A stretch of DNA of 64,000 nucleotides from the NCBI RefSeq assembly GCF_000720115.1, contig NZ_JOIR01000032.1, forward strand, positions 13,384-77,383, read 5' to 3'. Below are positions 1 through 8,269 of the stretch, one piece after another. The translations under genes were made by a program, and so were the position numbers. Position 1 is the first letter of the stretch. Each line of letters begins with the position of its first letter. The notes beneath the pieces are model-generated. The model was not told the origin of the DNA. It ran no database searches and was given only the letters and a program-made list of their open reading frames with translations. Source of the stretch: Streptomyces sp. NRRL F-2580 (GTDB taxonomy: Bacteria; Actinomycetota; Actinomycetes; Streptomycetales; Streptomycetaceae).

Positions 1-94
1 GGAGGAAGAAGGCGGTGTGCGCGACGGTCGCCAGCGTGCGGGTGTCGTCGCGCGGCGGGGCGGGGGGCACTGGTTGCTCCTCGGGTCGGGGCAT
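1..94 (-). CDS. N-terminal fragment of a membrane protein (cut by window edge)
   Basis: Only the first 31 codons lie inside the window. The frame opens with ATG at 94 and reads MPRPEEQPVPPAPPRDDTRT followed by LATVAHTAFFL. This is a proline-rich cytoplasmic head leading into what looks like the first membrane segment. Codon third positions are strongly GC, as expected for a real Streptomyces gene. The gene runs leftwards out of the window, so its family cannot be named. It is divergent from the HbpS-like gene at 539. Confidence 0.5.
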   Translation of the reverse strand, partial: MPRPEEQPVPPAPPRDDTRTLATVAHTAFFL

Positions 95-159
95 GGGTCC
101 ATTGTCGGCCGTGGGGCGGGGTGTGGGCGGTGCGGCGGCGTTGCCGGGGACGCTGCCCC

Positions 160-325
160 CGAGCCCCCGCGCCTCAATCGCCGGCGGGGCTGAGAGAGCG
201 GGGCTCCGCCCCGGACCCCGCGCCTCAAACGCCGGCGGGGCTGGAGTGGTGCGGCGGGGCTGGAGTGGTGCGATGGGGCTGGAGTGGTGCGGCGGGGCTG
301 GAGTTGTGTGGCGAGGGGGAAGAAC
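160..325. repeat. GC-rich intergenic repeat array
   Basis: The stretch 160-325 holds two imperfect copies of the module 'cgcctcaaacgccggcgggg' joined to a GGGGCTCCGCCCC hairpin. Four copies follow of a short unit containing 'ggctggagtggtgcg'. The same modules recur at 4447, 14171, 39480-39594, 53745 and 63640-63890, always between genes. I see no coding signal in 95-538 apart from this array and the palindrome at 364. Confidence 0.75.
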
Positions 326-363
326 AGGAAATACCGCGCCGGAGGCGGGCCGCATCGACCGAT

Positions 364-385
364 CGGTTGACCCTCGGGTCAACCG
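364..385. promoter_or_regulatory. 22-bp palindrome upstream of the HbpS-like gene
   Basis: CGGTTGACCC, a TC spacer and GGGTCAACCG form perfect 10-bp arms. The palindrome lies about 155 bp upstream of the ATG at 539. It could be a repressor operator or a small hairpin ending transcripts entering from the left. No U-tract follows. Function is inferred only from symmetry. Confidence 0.4.
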
Positions 386-538
386 GTGCGGTGGGCGGGG
401 GGAGCCGGTACGGGGACGGGGTGGCGGGGAGTTCGGGGACAGGCTTGGAGCAGTGAAGGAGCTGGTCCGACCGGCCCGGACCGAACCGATGCCGTCACCC
501 CGTCACCCGTCCCCGTGTCACCGTTCTCAGGAGCAGAG

Positions 539-1108
539 ATGAACACCCGCACCCGCGTTCTCACCGGTACCGCCCTCGCCGCCGCCCTGGGCGCCGGTGC
601 CTTCGGAGCCGTGAGCGCCAGCGCCACCCCTGCCGACGACGCCGCCCCGGCCGCCGCCGCCGTCGCCGTCGCCGGCAAGAAGGACGGGCCGAGCGACAAG
701 AACTTCACCACGACGACGCACCTCACCGTCGACGCCGCCACCCGCGCCGCCCAGGCCGCGCTGCAGGCCGCGCAGGCCGAGAACCAGAAGGTGACGGTCG
801 CGGTGGTGGACCGCAACGGCAACACCATCGTCACCCTGCGCGGCGACGGGGCCGGCCCGCAGTCCTACGAGTCGGCGCAGCGCAAGGCCTTCACCGCCGT
901 GTCCTGGAACGCCCCGACCTCGGTGCTCGTGGGCCGCCTCGCCCAGGCCCCGAACCTGAAGGACATCCCCGGCACCCTCTTCCTCGGCGGCGGCACCCCG
1001 GTGCAGGCGAACGGCGCGCCCGTCGCGGGCATCGGTGTGGCCGGCGCCCCGAGCGGCGACCTGGACGAGAAGTTCGCCAAGGCCGGTGTCGACGCCCTGG
1101 GCAAGTAG
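539..1108 (+). CDS. secreted haem-binding protein, GlcG/HbpS family
   Basis: The 189-residue product begins with a Sec signal (MNTRTRVLTGTALAAALGAG, likely cleavage after SASA) and then has a GlcG/HbpS (PF03928) domain from about residue 60. The domain shows the family pattern: an alpha helix of Ala-rich repeats, 'TVAVVDRNGNTIVTLRGDG', and a C-terminal 'GAPVAGIGVAGAPSGDLDE'. HbpS of S. reticuli is an extracellular haem-binding octamer that modulates the SenS-SenR two-component system under redox stress. No senS/senR pair is visible in this window. The ATG at 539 is chosen because AGGAG sits six bases upstream and the signal peptide starts there; a frame-open extension to 386 has no signal peptide. 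Confidence 0.85.
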   Translation: MNTRTRVLTGTALAAALGAGAFGAVSASATPADDAAPAAAAVAVAGKKDGPSDKNFTTTTHLTVDAATRAAQAALQAAQAENQKVTVAVVDRNGNTIVTLRGDGAGPQSYESAQRKAFTAVSWNAPTSVLVGRLAQAPNLKDIPGTLFLGGGTPVQANGAPVAGIGVAGAPSGDLDEKFAKAGVDALGK

Positions 1109-1140
1109 CCCGCACGGACAGCCCGCCTAGGATCGAGTGC

Positions 1141-2589
1141 GTGGAACACCGCGCACTCCTCCGCCTCGCCGTCCCTGCCGTCGCCTCCCTCCTCGCCCTC
1201 ACCACGGCGTGTACGGGAGGCACGGTGCAGGGGCGGCCGGGCGCGTCGGGCCTGCGCGACCCGTACTTCCCCAAGGCCGGCAACGGCGGCTACCAGGTCG
1301 ACCACTACGCGCTGGACTTGGACTACGACCCCGCCGACGGGGAGCTGCACGGTACGGCCGTGATCACCGCCCGCGCCGAGCAGGGGCTCAGCTCCTTCAA
1401 CCTCGATCTCAGTGGTCTGAAGGTCGAGGGCGTGACCGTGCAGGGCGTCGGGGCCCGGTACAACCGGACCGGCAACGAGCTGACCGTGCGCCCGGCCGAG
1501 GACCTGAAGAAGGGCGAGGTCTTCCGTACGGAGGTCGAGTACGGCGGCAAGCCGAAGACCCTCACGGACGCGGACGGCGCCAAGGAGGGGTGGATCACCA
1601 CCGAGGACGTCGGGGGCGCGCCCGCCGGCGCGGCGACGCGGGCCGGTGCGGTCGGCGTCGGTGAGCCGGTCGGGTCGATGACCTGGTTCCCGGGCAACCA
1701 CCACCCCAGTGACAAGGCCACCTACGACATCACGCTCACCGTCCCGCGCGGCTACGAGGCCGTGTCCAACGGGGAGCTGCGCTCCCGCACCGAAGGTACG
1801 GACGGGCGGACCGAGTTCGCGTGGCACAGCCCGGAGCCGATGGCGAGCTACCTGGCCACCGCCGTCGTCGGCCCGTACAAGGTGACGACGGGGCGGACGC
1901 CGTCGGGGACCCGGCTCTACACCGCGGTGGCGCCCGGCGAGGCGGCCGCGAGCAGAGGTCCGCTCGCGCGGCTGCCGGAGATGGTGGAATGGGGCAGCGG
2001 CCGGTTCGGCCCGTACCCCTTCGGCACGGCGGGCGCGGTCGTGCTGCCGGCCGGCACCCTCGGGTACGCGCTGGAGACCCAGACGAAGCCCGTCTTCTCC
2101 GGTCCGCCCGAGAGCGAGGAGCTCGTCCTGCACGAGCTCGCCCACCAGTGGTTCGGCAACTCGGTGTCGCCGAAGTCCTGGAAGGACATGTGGCTCAACG
2201 AGGGCTTCGCGACCTACGCCGAGTGGCTGTGGGCCGAGGAGCACGGCGGGCCCACCGCCCAGCGGCACTTCGAGGCGTTCCTGGCCGGTGACACGTCCGT
2301 CGACGAGGAGGCCGCCTCCGACTGGGACGCCTTCCCGCCGGCCTCCCCGCCCGGGCCCGATCACATCTCGGACGAGCCCGTGTACTACCGCGGTGCGATG
2401 GTCCTGCACCGGATCCGCCAGGAGGTGGGCGACGAGAAGTTCTTCGCCCTGGTGCGCGGCTGGGCGGCGGACCACCGTCACGGGAACGCGAGTACGGCCG
2501 ACTTCACGGCCTACGCGGAAGAGAAGACGGGGCACGACCTGAAGAAGGTCTGGGACGTCTGGCTGTACGGCGAGGGCCGGCCCAGGTAA
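1141..2589 (+). CDS. M1 family zinc metallopeptidase lipoprotein
   Basis: A 482-residue exported peptidase. The N-terminus is a lipoprotein signal with lipobox LTTAC (Cys about residue 28), so the enzyme should be anchored outside the membrane. An aminopeptidase-N-like beta-sandwich domain precedes the gluzincin core HELAHQWFGNS with the downstream glutamate in WLNEGFATYAEW: the HEXXH-(18)-E zinc site. The usual GAMEN exopeptidase motif is represented by the weaker 'TLGYALETQTKP', so substrate preference is uncertain. It is shorter than aminopeptidase N (about 850) and lacks the large C-terminal helical domain, as is common for actinobacterial secreted M1 peptidases. The GTG start is 32 bp after the HbpS-like stop. 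Confidence 0.9.
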   Translation: MEHRALLRLAVPAVASLLALTTACTGGTVQGRPGASGLRDPYFPKAGNGGYQVDHYALDLDYDPADGELHGTAVITARAEQGLSSFNLDLSGLKVEGVTVQGVGARYNRTGNELTVRPAEDLKKGEVFRTEVEYGGKPKTLTDADGAKEGWITTEDVGGAPAGAATRAGAVGVGEPVGSMTWFPGNHHPSDKATYDITLTVPRGYEAVSNGELRSRTEGTDGRTEFAWHSPEPMASYLATAVVGPYKVTTGRTPSGTRLYTAVAPGEAAASRGPLARLPEMVEWGSGRFGPYPFGTAGAVVLPAGTLGYALETQTKPVFSGPPESEELVLHELAHQWFGNSVSPKSWKDMWLNEGFATYAEWLWAEEHGGPTAQRHFEAFLAGDTSVDEEAASDWDAFPPASPPGPDHISDEPVYYRGAMVLHRIRQEVGDEKFFALVRGWAADHRHGNASTADFTAYAEEKTGHDLKKVWDVWLYGEGRPR

Positions 2590-2601
2590 CCGGCCCGTCG
2601 G

Positions 2602-3126
2602 CTACGGGGCTTCGAGCGGCTTGCGCAGCACGGTGCAGTCGCGGCCAAGCTCGCGGTCCTCGGCCCGGCGCAGTTCGGCGTACCCCTGGGACTGCCAGAA
2701 GGCGAGGGCCTTGGGGTTGTTGTCCAGTACGGCGATCTGCACGCCGGTGCGCCCGGCGGCGCGGAAGCGGTCCTCGACCAGGGTGGCGACGGCACGGCCG
2801 TATCCCTCGCGGTGCGCGGTGGCGTCGATGAGCAGCAGGCCGATCCACGGGTCCGTGCCGGCGGAGGCCGGGTCGGGGTGGTGGGCCAGGGTGGCGGCCA
2901 GGCCGACGAGGCGGCCGGCGGAACGGGCCAGGAGGACCTCGGCGCCGTCGTGGGCGAGTTCGTCGGCGAGGGCGGCCGCGACCTGTTCGACGGTGATGCG
3001 GTCCGGGTCGGGGAAGTCGCCGCTGAGTTCGAAGAACGCGTGGTTCGTCGAGTAGAGGGCGGCGACCTCGGTGAGGACCGGGCCGGGGAGGGCGCCGTCG
3101 ACGGGGACGAGCGGTTGGAGGATCAC
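2602..3126 (-). CDS. GNAT family N-acetyltransferase
   Basis: A 174-residue single-domain GNAT acetyltransferase. Motif A is recognisable as 'LLLIDATAHREGYGRAVATL' (acetyl-CoA pyrophosphate loop, Q/RxxGxG/A type), followed by 'VLDNNPKALAFWQSQGYAE', the conserved N-x-x-A-x-x-F-W-x-x-x-G-Y strand-helix. The substrate cannot be told from the sequence. It starts with GTG at 3126 and is convergent with the M1 peptidase; its stop lies 12 bp from that gene's stop. A strong hairpin at 3142-3176 lies just upstream and separates it from terD. Confidence 0.85.
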   Translation of the reverse strand: MILQPLVPVDGALPGPVLTEVAALYSTNHAFFELSGDFPDPDRITVEQVAAALADELAHDGAEVLLARSAGRLVGLAATLAHHPDPASAGTDPWIGLLLIDATAHREGYGRAVATLVEDRFRAAGRTGVQIAVLDNNPKALAFWQSQGYAELRRAEDRELGRDCTVLRKPLEAP

Positions 3127-3141
3127 CTGTCGAACGGTAGC

Positions 3142-3176
3142 GAAGCCCCCTCCCCGGACGGCCGGGAGGGGGCTTC
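3142..3176 (-). terminator. hairpin terminator downstream of terD
   Basis: Perfect 13-bp arms, GAAGCCCCCTCCC at 3142-3154 and its complement at 3164-3176, enclose a 9-base loop. The hairpin lies about 100 bp beyond the TerD stop and just before the GTG of the acetyltransferase, on the minus strand. There is no U-run, which is typical of Streptomyces terminators. Confidence 0.65.
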
Positions 3177-3220
3177 ACCTGCGCTGGTGTCCCGTCGGCG
3201 CTCAGCGCCGGACCGGGTCG

Positions 3221-3270
3221 TGCCGGGCTGTGCCGAGCCGTGCCGGGCTGTGCCGAGCCGTGCCGGGCTG
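3221..3270. repeat. 20-bp tandem repeat, 2.5 copies
   Basis: The unit TGCCGGGCTGTGCCGAGCCG is repeated exactly at 3221 and 3241, with a half copy at 3261. It sits immediately beyond the TerD stop codon. No coding role is apparent. Confidence 0.8.
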
Positions 3271-3273
3271 GGC

Positions 3274-3849
3274 TCAGACGTTGACGCCGAAGTCCTGCGC
3301 GATGCCGGTGAGGCCGGAGGCGTAGCCCTGGCCGACCGCGCGGAACTTCCACTCCGCGCCGTTGCGGTAGAGCTCGCCGAAGACCATGGCGGTCTCGGTC
3401 GCCGCGTCCTCGGAGAGGTCGTAGCGGGCGATCTCGGCGCCGCCGGCCTGGTTCACGACGCGGATGTACGCGTTGCGGACCTGGCCGAAGTTCTGGCTGC
3501 GGGCCTCGGCGTCGTAGATGGAGACCGGGAAGACGATCTTGTCCACGTCGGCCGGCAGGCCCGCGAGGTTGACGTTGATGGCCTCGTCGTCGCCCGCGCC
3601 CTCGCCGGTGCGGTTGTCACCGGTGTGGACGATGGTCTGGTCCGGGGTGGACTTGTTGTTGAAGAAGACGAAGTGGCCGTCGGAGACGACCTTGCCGGTC
3701 GGGTTGACCGCGATGGCCGAGGCGTCGAGGTCGAAGTCGACACCGGTCGTCGTACGGACGTCCCAGCCGAGGCCGACCGTGACGGCAGCGAGGCCGGGGG
3801 CCTCCTTCGTGAGCGAGACGTTGCCGCCCTTGGACAGGCTGACAGCCAT
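3274..3849 (-). CDS. TerD family calcium-binding stress protein
   Basis: A 191-residue protein, the full length of the TerD/CABP family. It begins [20 protein letters not shown] and carries the paired acidic calcium-binding motifs 'DFDLDASA' near residue 36 and '[15 protein letters not shown]' near 80. Streptomyces carry many paralogues; TerD proteins bind Ca2+ and have been tied to tellurite resistance, calcium signalling and development. The ATG at 3849 is chosen over longer in-frame options because homologues start at MAVSLSKGG and AGGGA lies upstream. It is divergent from the ArfB gene. No other ter gene is adjacent, so it is a solitary copy. Confidence 0.92.
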   Translation of the reverse strand: MAVSLSKGGNVSLTKEAPGLAAVTVGLGWDVRTTTGVDFDLDASAIAVNPTGKVVSDGHFVFFNNKSTPDQTIVHTGDNRTGEGAGDDEAINVNLAGLPADVDKIVFPVSIYDAEARSQNFGQVRNAYIRVVNQAGGAEIARYDLSEDAATETAMVFGELYRNGAEWKFRAVGQGYASGLTGIAQDFGVNV

Positions 3850-3991
3850 GGGAATGTCCCTTTCCTCATCCAACATGCACGTACAGGCGGTCAAACTACC
3901 GCTGCCCCCTATAACGCGACGAGAGGCCTGTCGGGTTCCCGCCGTGAAATCTGAGTGACGGGGGCGGGGGCGGGCACGGATCATAGGGGGC

Positions 3992-4417
3992 ATGCCTGGT
4001 CCTTATGTCATCCGCGGTTCGGTCGTGCTCCCCGAGGGCGAGCTCGCCTGGCGCTTCTCGCGTTCCTCCGGGCCCGGCGGGCAGCACGTGAACACCTCCG
4101 ACTCGCGGGTGGAGCTGATGTTCGACCTGGCGGCGACGAAGGCGCTGCCGGACGTGTGGAAGGAGCGGGCGCTGGAGCGGCTGGCGTCCCGCCTGGTGGG
4201 CGGGGTGGTGACCGTACGTGCCTCCGAGCACCGCTCGCAGTTCCGCAACCGGGAGATGGCGCTGGTCCGGATGGCTTCGCTGCTGGCGGAGGCGACGGCC
4301 CCGCCGCCGAGGCAGCGTCGGGCGACGAAGATCCCGCGGGGGATCAACGAGCGGCGGCTGCGGGAGAAGAAGGCGCGGGCCGAGACCAAGCGCGGGCGGA
4401 CCGGGCGCGACTGGTAG
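3992..4417 (+). CDS. arfB: peptidyl-tRNA hydrolase ArfB (alternative release factor)
   Basis: A 141-residue class I release-factor-like protein. The GGQ loop is present as '[18 protein letters not shown]' (GGQ about residue 27), and the C-terminal tail is basic ([19 protein letters not shown]), the part that enters the mRNA channel of stalled ribosomes. ArfB hydrolyses peptidyl-tRNA on ribosomes stalled without a stop codon. It lacks the stop-codon-recognition domains of RF1/RF2, as expected. The ATG at 3992 follows GGGGG with about 5 bp spacing. It is a monocistronic gene divergent from terD. Confidence 0.92.
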   Translation: MPGPYVIRGSVVLPEGELAWRFSRSSGPGGQHVNTSDSRVELMFDLAATKALPDVWKERALERLASRLVGGVVTVRASEHRSQFRNREMALVRMASLLAEATAPPPRQRRATKIPRGINERRLREKKARAETKRGRTGRDW

Positions 4418-4446
4418 CCGCCGGCCTGCCCGCCCGCGGCTCAGGC

Positions 4447-4545
4447 CGAAAGATCGGGGCTCCGCCCCGGACCCTCCCCCAGACTCCGTCCGGGGGACCC
4501 CCCGCCTCGAACGGCGGCCGGGCCGGGTGGTGCGGCCGGGCCGGA
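4447..4545. repeat. GC-rich intergenic repeat
   Basis: This copy of the dispersed module begins with a GGGGCTCCGCCCC hairpin, continues with a CCCCCAGACTCCGTCCGGGGG hairpin-like segment and ends in 'cgcctcgaacggcggccggg'. It fills the gap between the convergent arfB and flavin reductase genes and probably doubles as a terminator. Confidence 0.7.
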
Positions 4546-4551
4546 TTGCGG

Positions 4552-5124
4552 CTACTGGCCGTTCAGGTGCCTGTAGCGGCCGCGGAAGTACGTCAGGGGC
4601 TGTTGGTCCGGGGACGGGAGGGCCGCCGTCAGGACGCGGCCGATGACCAGGGTGTGGTCGCCCGCCTCGACGCGGTTCTCGGTGCGGCACTCCAGGGTGG
4701 CCAGGGCGCCGGTCAGCAGCGGGGCGCCGGAGGCCTCGCCGCGTACGTACGGCAGGTCCGCGAAGAGCAGCCGGTCGCTGATGCGGCCCTTCATCGCGAA
4801 GCGGCCCGCGACCTGGAGCTGGTGGTCGGCGAGGACCGAGACCGCCCAGAGGGGCTGTTCCGCGAGCAGGTCGTCCATCCGGGAGTCCTCGCGCACGCTC
4901 ACCAGGACCAGCGGCGGGTCCAGGGACACGGACATGAAGGCGGTCGCCGTCATGCCGACGTCCTCGCCGCGCGGGCCGTCCGCCGTCAGGGGGGTCTCGT
5001 GTGCGGTGATCAGGCACACGCCCGCCGCCAGCCGGGCCATCGCGGCTCGGAACTCGTCATTGCTCACTCCCTCAGCATGCGGGCTTCCATGGGACGGGCG
5101 GGGCACGGGGGTCGTCTTCAGCAC
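4552..5124 (-). CDS. flavin reductase-like FMN-binding protein
   Basis: A 190-residue member of the flavin reductase domain family (PF01613), the split-barrel FMN-binding fold. Visible features are 'AAGVCLITAHE', 'GMTATAFMSVSLDPPLVLVSV', 'FAMKG' and the C-terminal 'PLTYFRGRYRHL', all at the usual positions. Such proteins supply reduced flavin to two-component monooxygenases or act alone; no partner oxygenase lies nearby. The GTG at 5124 gives the full open frame. A GTG start at VSNDEFRAAM, about 20 codons in, would remove a non-conserved head and is a real alternative. Confidence 0.85.
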   Translation of the reverse strand: MLKTTPVPRPSHGSPHAEGVSNDEFRAAMARLAAGVCLITAHETPLTADGPRGEDVGMTATAFMSVSLDPPLVLVSVREDSRMDDLLAEQPLWAVSVLADHQLQVAGRFAMKGRISDRLLFADLPYVRGEASGAPLLTGALATLECRTENRVEAGDHTLVIGRVLTAALPSPDQQPLTYFRGRYRHLNGQ

Positions 5125-5284
5125 ACTGAAACGCTAATCTCACGCTCCCGCGCCACACATCGGGCCCTGGTCCGAGTCGCGCCCCCGCCCCTTGGCCTAG
5201 GCCCCGGCGTATCGTTTGCTCTCGGGAAGGCGGGGGAGCGCTCCCAGTCGGCACGAGCCTCTCCACGCACCGTTATTCATCTCA

Positions 5285-5300
5285 TGTGACTTGAGTCACA
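5285..5300. promoter_or_regulatory. palindromic operator upstream of the diguanylate cyclase gene
   Basis: TGTGACTTGAGTCACA is a perfect 6-bp inverted repeat around TTGA. It fits the cAMP receptor protein half-site pair TGTGA-N6-TCACA exactly, and it also contains inverted GTNAC half sites like those of BldD. It lies 142 bp upstream of the chosen cyclase start. A second symmetric element, CACTG-TGATT-CAGTG, follows at about 5343. Which regulator binds is inference. Confidence 0.5.
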
Positions 5301-5426
5301 GAGGGCAAGATTTGTTGACCCTGTGTACCTGCCGCACAGCTCACTGTGATTCAGTGGACGGGACACCGCAACGAAACGCCGATGACAAACCTGGAGTTGC
5401 TGTCGAGGTCTCGGGGAGAGCGAGCA

Positions 5427-7169
5427 ATGGAGACCGAGTCGGAGCCGTACGTCCGTCTTGCGACCCTGCGGCAGCTGCACCGGGTGGTGGCCGAGCTCAA
5501 CACGGCCAGGAGCCTGGCGGACACTCTGCAGACCGTCGTGGACGGCATCGTCGTGGGCCTCGGTTACGAACTCGCCTGTGTCAACCTCGTACGCCCTGAC
5601 GGCGATCTGGTCGTCGCCGCCTTCGCCGGAGACCCCGCCGCCGAGGCGCTCATCACCGGCCGCGTCGGCTCCCGCGCCTCCTGGGAACGCCGCCTGACGA
5701 TGGGTGAGAACTGGGACGGGCTCCGGTTCATCCCGCACACCGAGGGCTGGATCCTCATGGAGGACGACGTCCCCCAGTGGCACACGGACGGCCCCGATCC
5801 GCGCTTCGAGGACGAGTGGCACCCCGAGGACCGGCTCTATGCCCCCATGTACGCGTCCGGGGGGGAACTTCTGGGTGTCATTTCGGTGGACAGACCGCGC
5901 AACGGCCGCCGCCCCGGCGCGTGGGGGCGCGAAGCGCTCCAGATGTACGCCTTCCAGGCCGCGATTGCGATCAGCAACGCGAGGCTCCGGGCGAACATGC
6001 AGCGGGCCCTGGTCCGGCTGGAGCGTGAACAGCAGGCGCTGCGCGCCAGCGAGGAGTCCTTCCGGCAGGCCTTCGAGTACGCGCCCAGCGGCATGGCCAT
6101 CGCCGAGATGGGCGGGGACCAGCACGGCCGGCTGCTGCGGACCAACGACGCGCTGTGCCGGCTGCTCGGCCGGCCGGCCTCCGTGCTGCGCCGCTACTCC
6201 TTCTCCGACCTGGTCCACCCCGAGGACATCGGCACCCTGCTGCGGACCTCCGCCGAGGGCGGGCGCGCCGAGCTGCGCCTGGGCCGGCGCGACGGCACGT
6301 ATGTATGGGTCTCGCTGCGCAACTCCGTCGTCGCCGACGCCGCCGACGGGCCGCGGTTCCTGCTGACGCACGTCGAGGACATCGAGGAGCGCAAACGCCA
6401 CGAGCTCCAGCTCGCCCACCGCGCCAGCCACGACTCGCTGACCGGCCTGCCCAACAGCGCCGAGCTGCGGTCCCGGCTCGGCGCACGGCTGTGCCGCAGG
6501 CCACAGTCCGTGCGCGCCACCGCGATCGAGGCCCTGGACGCGGCCTTCGAGGGGCGTGACGGACACGACGGGCGCCCGGTGCACGACGGCTACGAGGTGC
6601 GCACGGAGGCGGGTGGTGCCGGTGAGCACGGCTTTCAGGCCGACGGACCCGACCGGTACACCGGGTCCGACCCCTACGAGTTCCCCGGGGCGCCGGCCGC
6701 GACGCCGGAGGACGGTCCGTACGACCACCACGTGCACACGGTGGCGCCCGCGACCGACATCGACGACGGGACGAAGGGGCTCGCGGTGCTCTTCTGCGAC
6801 CTCGACGGCTTCAAGTCGATCAACGACAGGTTCGGGCACCACACGGGCGACGCGGTTCTGATCGAGGTCGCCCGGCGGCTCACGACGTGCGTCAGGGACG
6901 GTGACACCGTCGCTCGGCTGGGTGGTGACGAATTCGTCGTCCTTGCCGACGGCCTGGGTGCGGCGGACGCCGCCGATCTCGCCGTCCGGCTGCGCAACGC
7001 GATCATCCCGCCGATCCGGGTCGACGGCCGTGCGGTCCGTGTGGGAGCCAGTTTCGGCATCGGCTGGGCGAGCTGCGGGATGTCGGCGGACGAGGTGCTG
7101 CGCTCCGCCGACCAGCGGATGTACATCGAGAAGCGGTCCCGCTCCAAGGCGCACCGCAGGGCCGGCTGA
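5427..7169 (+). CDS. cdgB: diguanylate cyclase, GAF-PAS-GGDEF (CdgB type)
   Basis: A 580-residue cytoplasmic c-di-GMP synthase. Order: GAF domain about 15-180, PAS/PAC about 205-330 ('FRQAFEYAPSGMAIAEM' to 'THVEDIEERKRHE'), then GGDEF from about 345. The active site is intact (RLGGDEFVVLADG) and an RxxD inhibitory site (RDGD) sits five residues before it, so product feedback is likely. About 105 residues of Gly/Asp-rich sequence interrupt the GGDEF fold between DSLTGLPN and LAVLFCDLDGFKSIND. The architecture matches S. coelicolor CdgB, a BldD target controlling development. The ATG at 5427 (METESEPYVRLATLRQL) is chosen because GGAGAG precedes it; upstream in-frame starts exist at 5346 and 5382. 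Confidence 0.9.
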   Translation: METESEPYVRLATLRQLHRVVAELNTARSLADTLQTVVDGIVVGLGYELACVNLVRPDGDLVVAAFAGDPAAEALITGRVGSRASWERRLTMGENWDGLRFIPHTEGWILMEDDVPQWHTDGPDPRFEDEWHPEDRLYAPMYASGGELLGVISVDRPRNGRRPGAWGREALQMYAFQAAIAISNARLRANMQRALVRLEREQQALRASEESFRQAFEYAPSGMAIAEMGGDQHGRLLRTNDALCRLLGRPASVLRRYSFSDLVHPEDIGTLLRTSAEGGRAELRLGRRDGTYVWVSLRNSVVADAADGPRFLLTHVEDIEERKRHELQLAHRASHDSLTGLPNSAELRSRLGARLCRRPQSVRATAIEALDAAFEGRDGHDGRPVHDGYEVRTEAGGAGEHGFQADGPDRYTGSDPYEFPGAPAATPEDGPYDHHVHTVAPATDIDDGTKGLAVLFCDLDGFKSINDRFGHHTGDAVLIEVARRLTTCVRDGDTVARLGGDEFVVLADGLGAADAADLAVRLRNAIIPPIRVDGRAVRVGASFGIGWASCGMSADEVLRSADQRMYIEKRSRSKAHRRAG

Positions 7170-7237
7170 AGCGGTCCGTCGCCCGTGGGTGCACCTGTTC
7201 GGGGTAGGCTCCCGGGGGTCGAAAGGAGTGACCTGCG

Positions 7238-8254
7238 ATGACGACGCCCGCGAACAACGGCCCGCACGGTGGGGCGAACAAGCCCGAGGACGACGATCCG
7301 TTCGGCTACCTCTACGAGGACGGCCAGGCGGCCGGAGCCACACCGCCAGGTCAGGGCGGCGCATACGGCTACCCGGGGCCCGCGGCGGGCGGTCATTCCG
7401 GTGCGCAGCCCGGAGTTCCCCGCACCTCCCACCACCAGGTGCGGACGGTCGGCGAGCGCCGCAACGGCGGTCAGCGCGGTCAGGTTCCCGCGCAGCAGCC
7501 GCCCTACCAGGCCCAGTACCAGGCTCCGGAGGCCCTCCAGGCGGGCGGCTACGGGGTTCCGCAGCAGCCGCAGGCCCCGCAGCACCAGACCCAGGCGATC
7601 TCGCACTCCGGCGGCCACGGCTCCGGCGGCGGCTCCAGCCGCCGCGGTCTGCTGATCGCCGCCGTCGCGGTGGTCGGCGCGGTCGTGATCGGCATCGGCG
7701 CGGCCCTGGCCTTCGGTGACAAGGACAAGGACAAGAAGGACCAGGACCAGGCGAACGGCGGCCAGCAGTCGGCGGCCCCGCAGAACCCCTCGGCCGCGCC
7801 CCCGAGCGGCTCTCCCGCGCCCTCCCAGGCCCCGCTGCCCAAGGGCGAGGCGGCCGGCGCGGGCATGTCCATCACGGGCGGTGCGGCCCTGGAGACCACG
7901 ATTCCGGGGGCGAAGAGCTCGGGCGGACAGTACGTCGGCGGGTTCAACCGGCCCGGCGCGGCCGTGACGTGGACCCTGGACGTCCCCAAGGCCGGGAAGT
8001 ACAAGTTCTACGTGCGCTTCGGCATCCCGGGCGAGGACGCCAACGGCACCCTGACCGTCAACGGCAAGCCGAACGAGGCGCCGATCAGCATGCGCAACTT
8101 CGCCAAGTCGCCCAAGGGCGACTGGGAGAAGGGCTGGCAGACGACCTGGGGCCAGGTCAACCTCGACAAGGGCACCAACACGATCAAGCTGTCGTGCGAG
8201 GCCGGCAACAGCTGCAACGTCAACATCGACCAGCTGTGGCTGGAGAACTTCTAG
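7238..8254 (+). CDS. membrane-anchored protein with C-terminal carbohydrate-binding-like domain
   Basis: A 338-residue protein. The first 125 residues are a disordered Gly/Pro/Gln-rich cytoplasmic head (repeated QAP/QAQYQAPEA segments). One membrane helix, 'GLLIAAVAVVGAVVIGIGAALAF' (about 137-160), leads to a Lys/Asp-rich stalk (DKDKDKKDQDQ), a Pro/Ser linker and an extracellular beta-rich domain from about 205. That domain ('AAVTWTLDVPKAGKYKFYVR', 'TLTVNGKPNEAP', 'GTNTIKLSCE') has the look of a CBM6/CBM35 galactose-binding-like fold, although no ligand residues can be assigned. A good ribosome site, AAAGGAG, precedes the ATG. It is probably co-transcribed with the upstream cyclase gene, 68 bp away. 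Confidence 0.75.
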   Translation: MTTPANNGPHGGANKPEDDDPFGYLYEDGQAAGATPPGQGGAYGYPGPAAGGHSGAQPGVPRTSHHQVRTVGERRNGGQRGQVPAQQPPYQAQYQAPEALQAGGYGVPQQPQAPQHQTQAISHSGGHGSGGGSSRRGLLIAAVAVVGAVVIGIGAALAFGDKDKDKKDQDQANGGQQSAAPQNPSAAPPSGSPAPSQAPLPKGEAAGAGMSITGGAALETTIPGAKSSGGQYVGGFNRPGAAVTWTLDVPKAGKYKFYVRFGIPGEDANGTLTVNGKPNEAPISMRNFAKSPKGDWEKGWQTTWGQVNLDKGTNTIKLSCEAGNSCNVNIDQLWLENF

Positions 8255-8269
8255 GACACGCCCCCGGCC

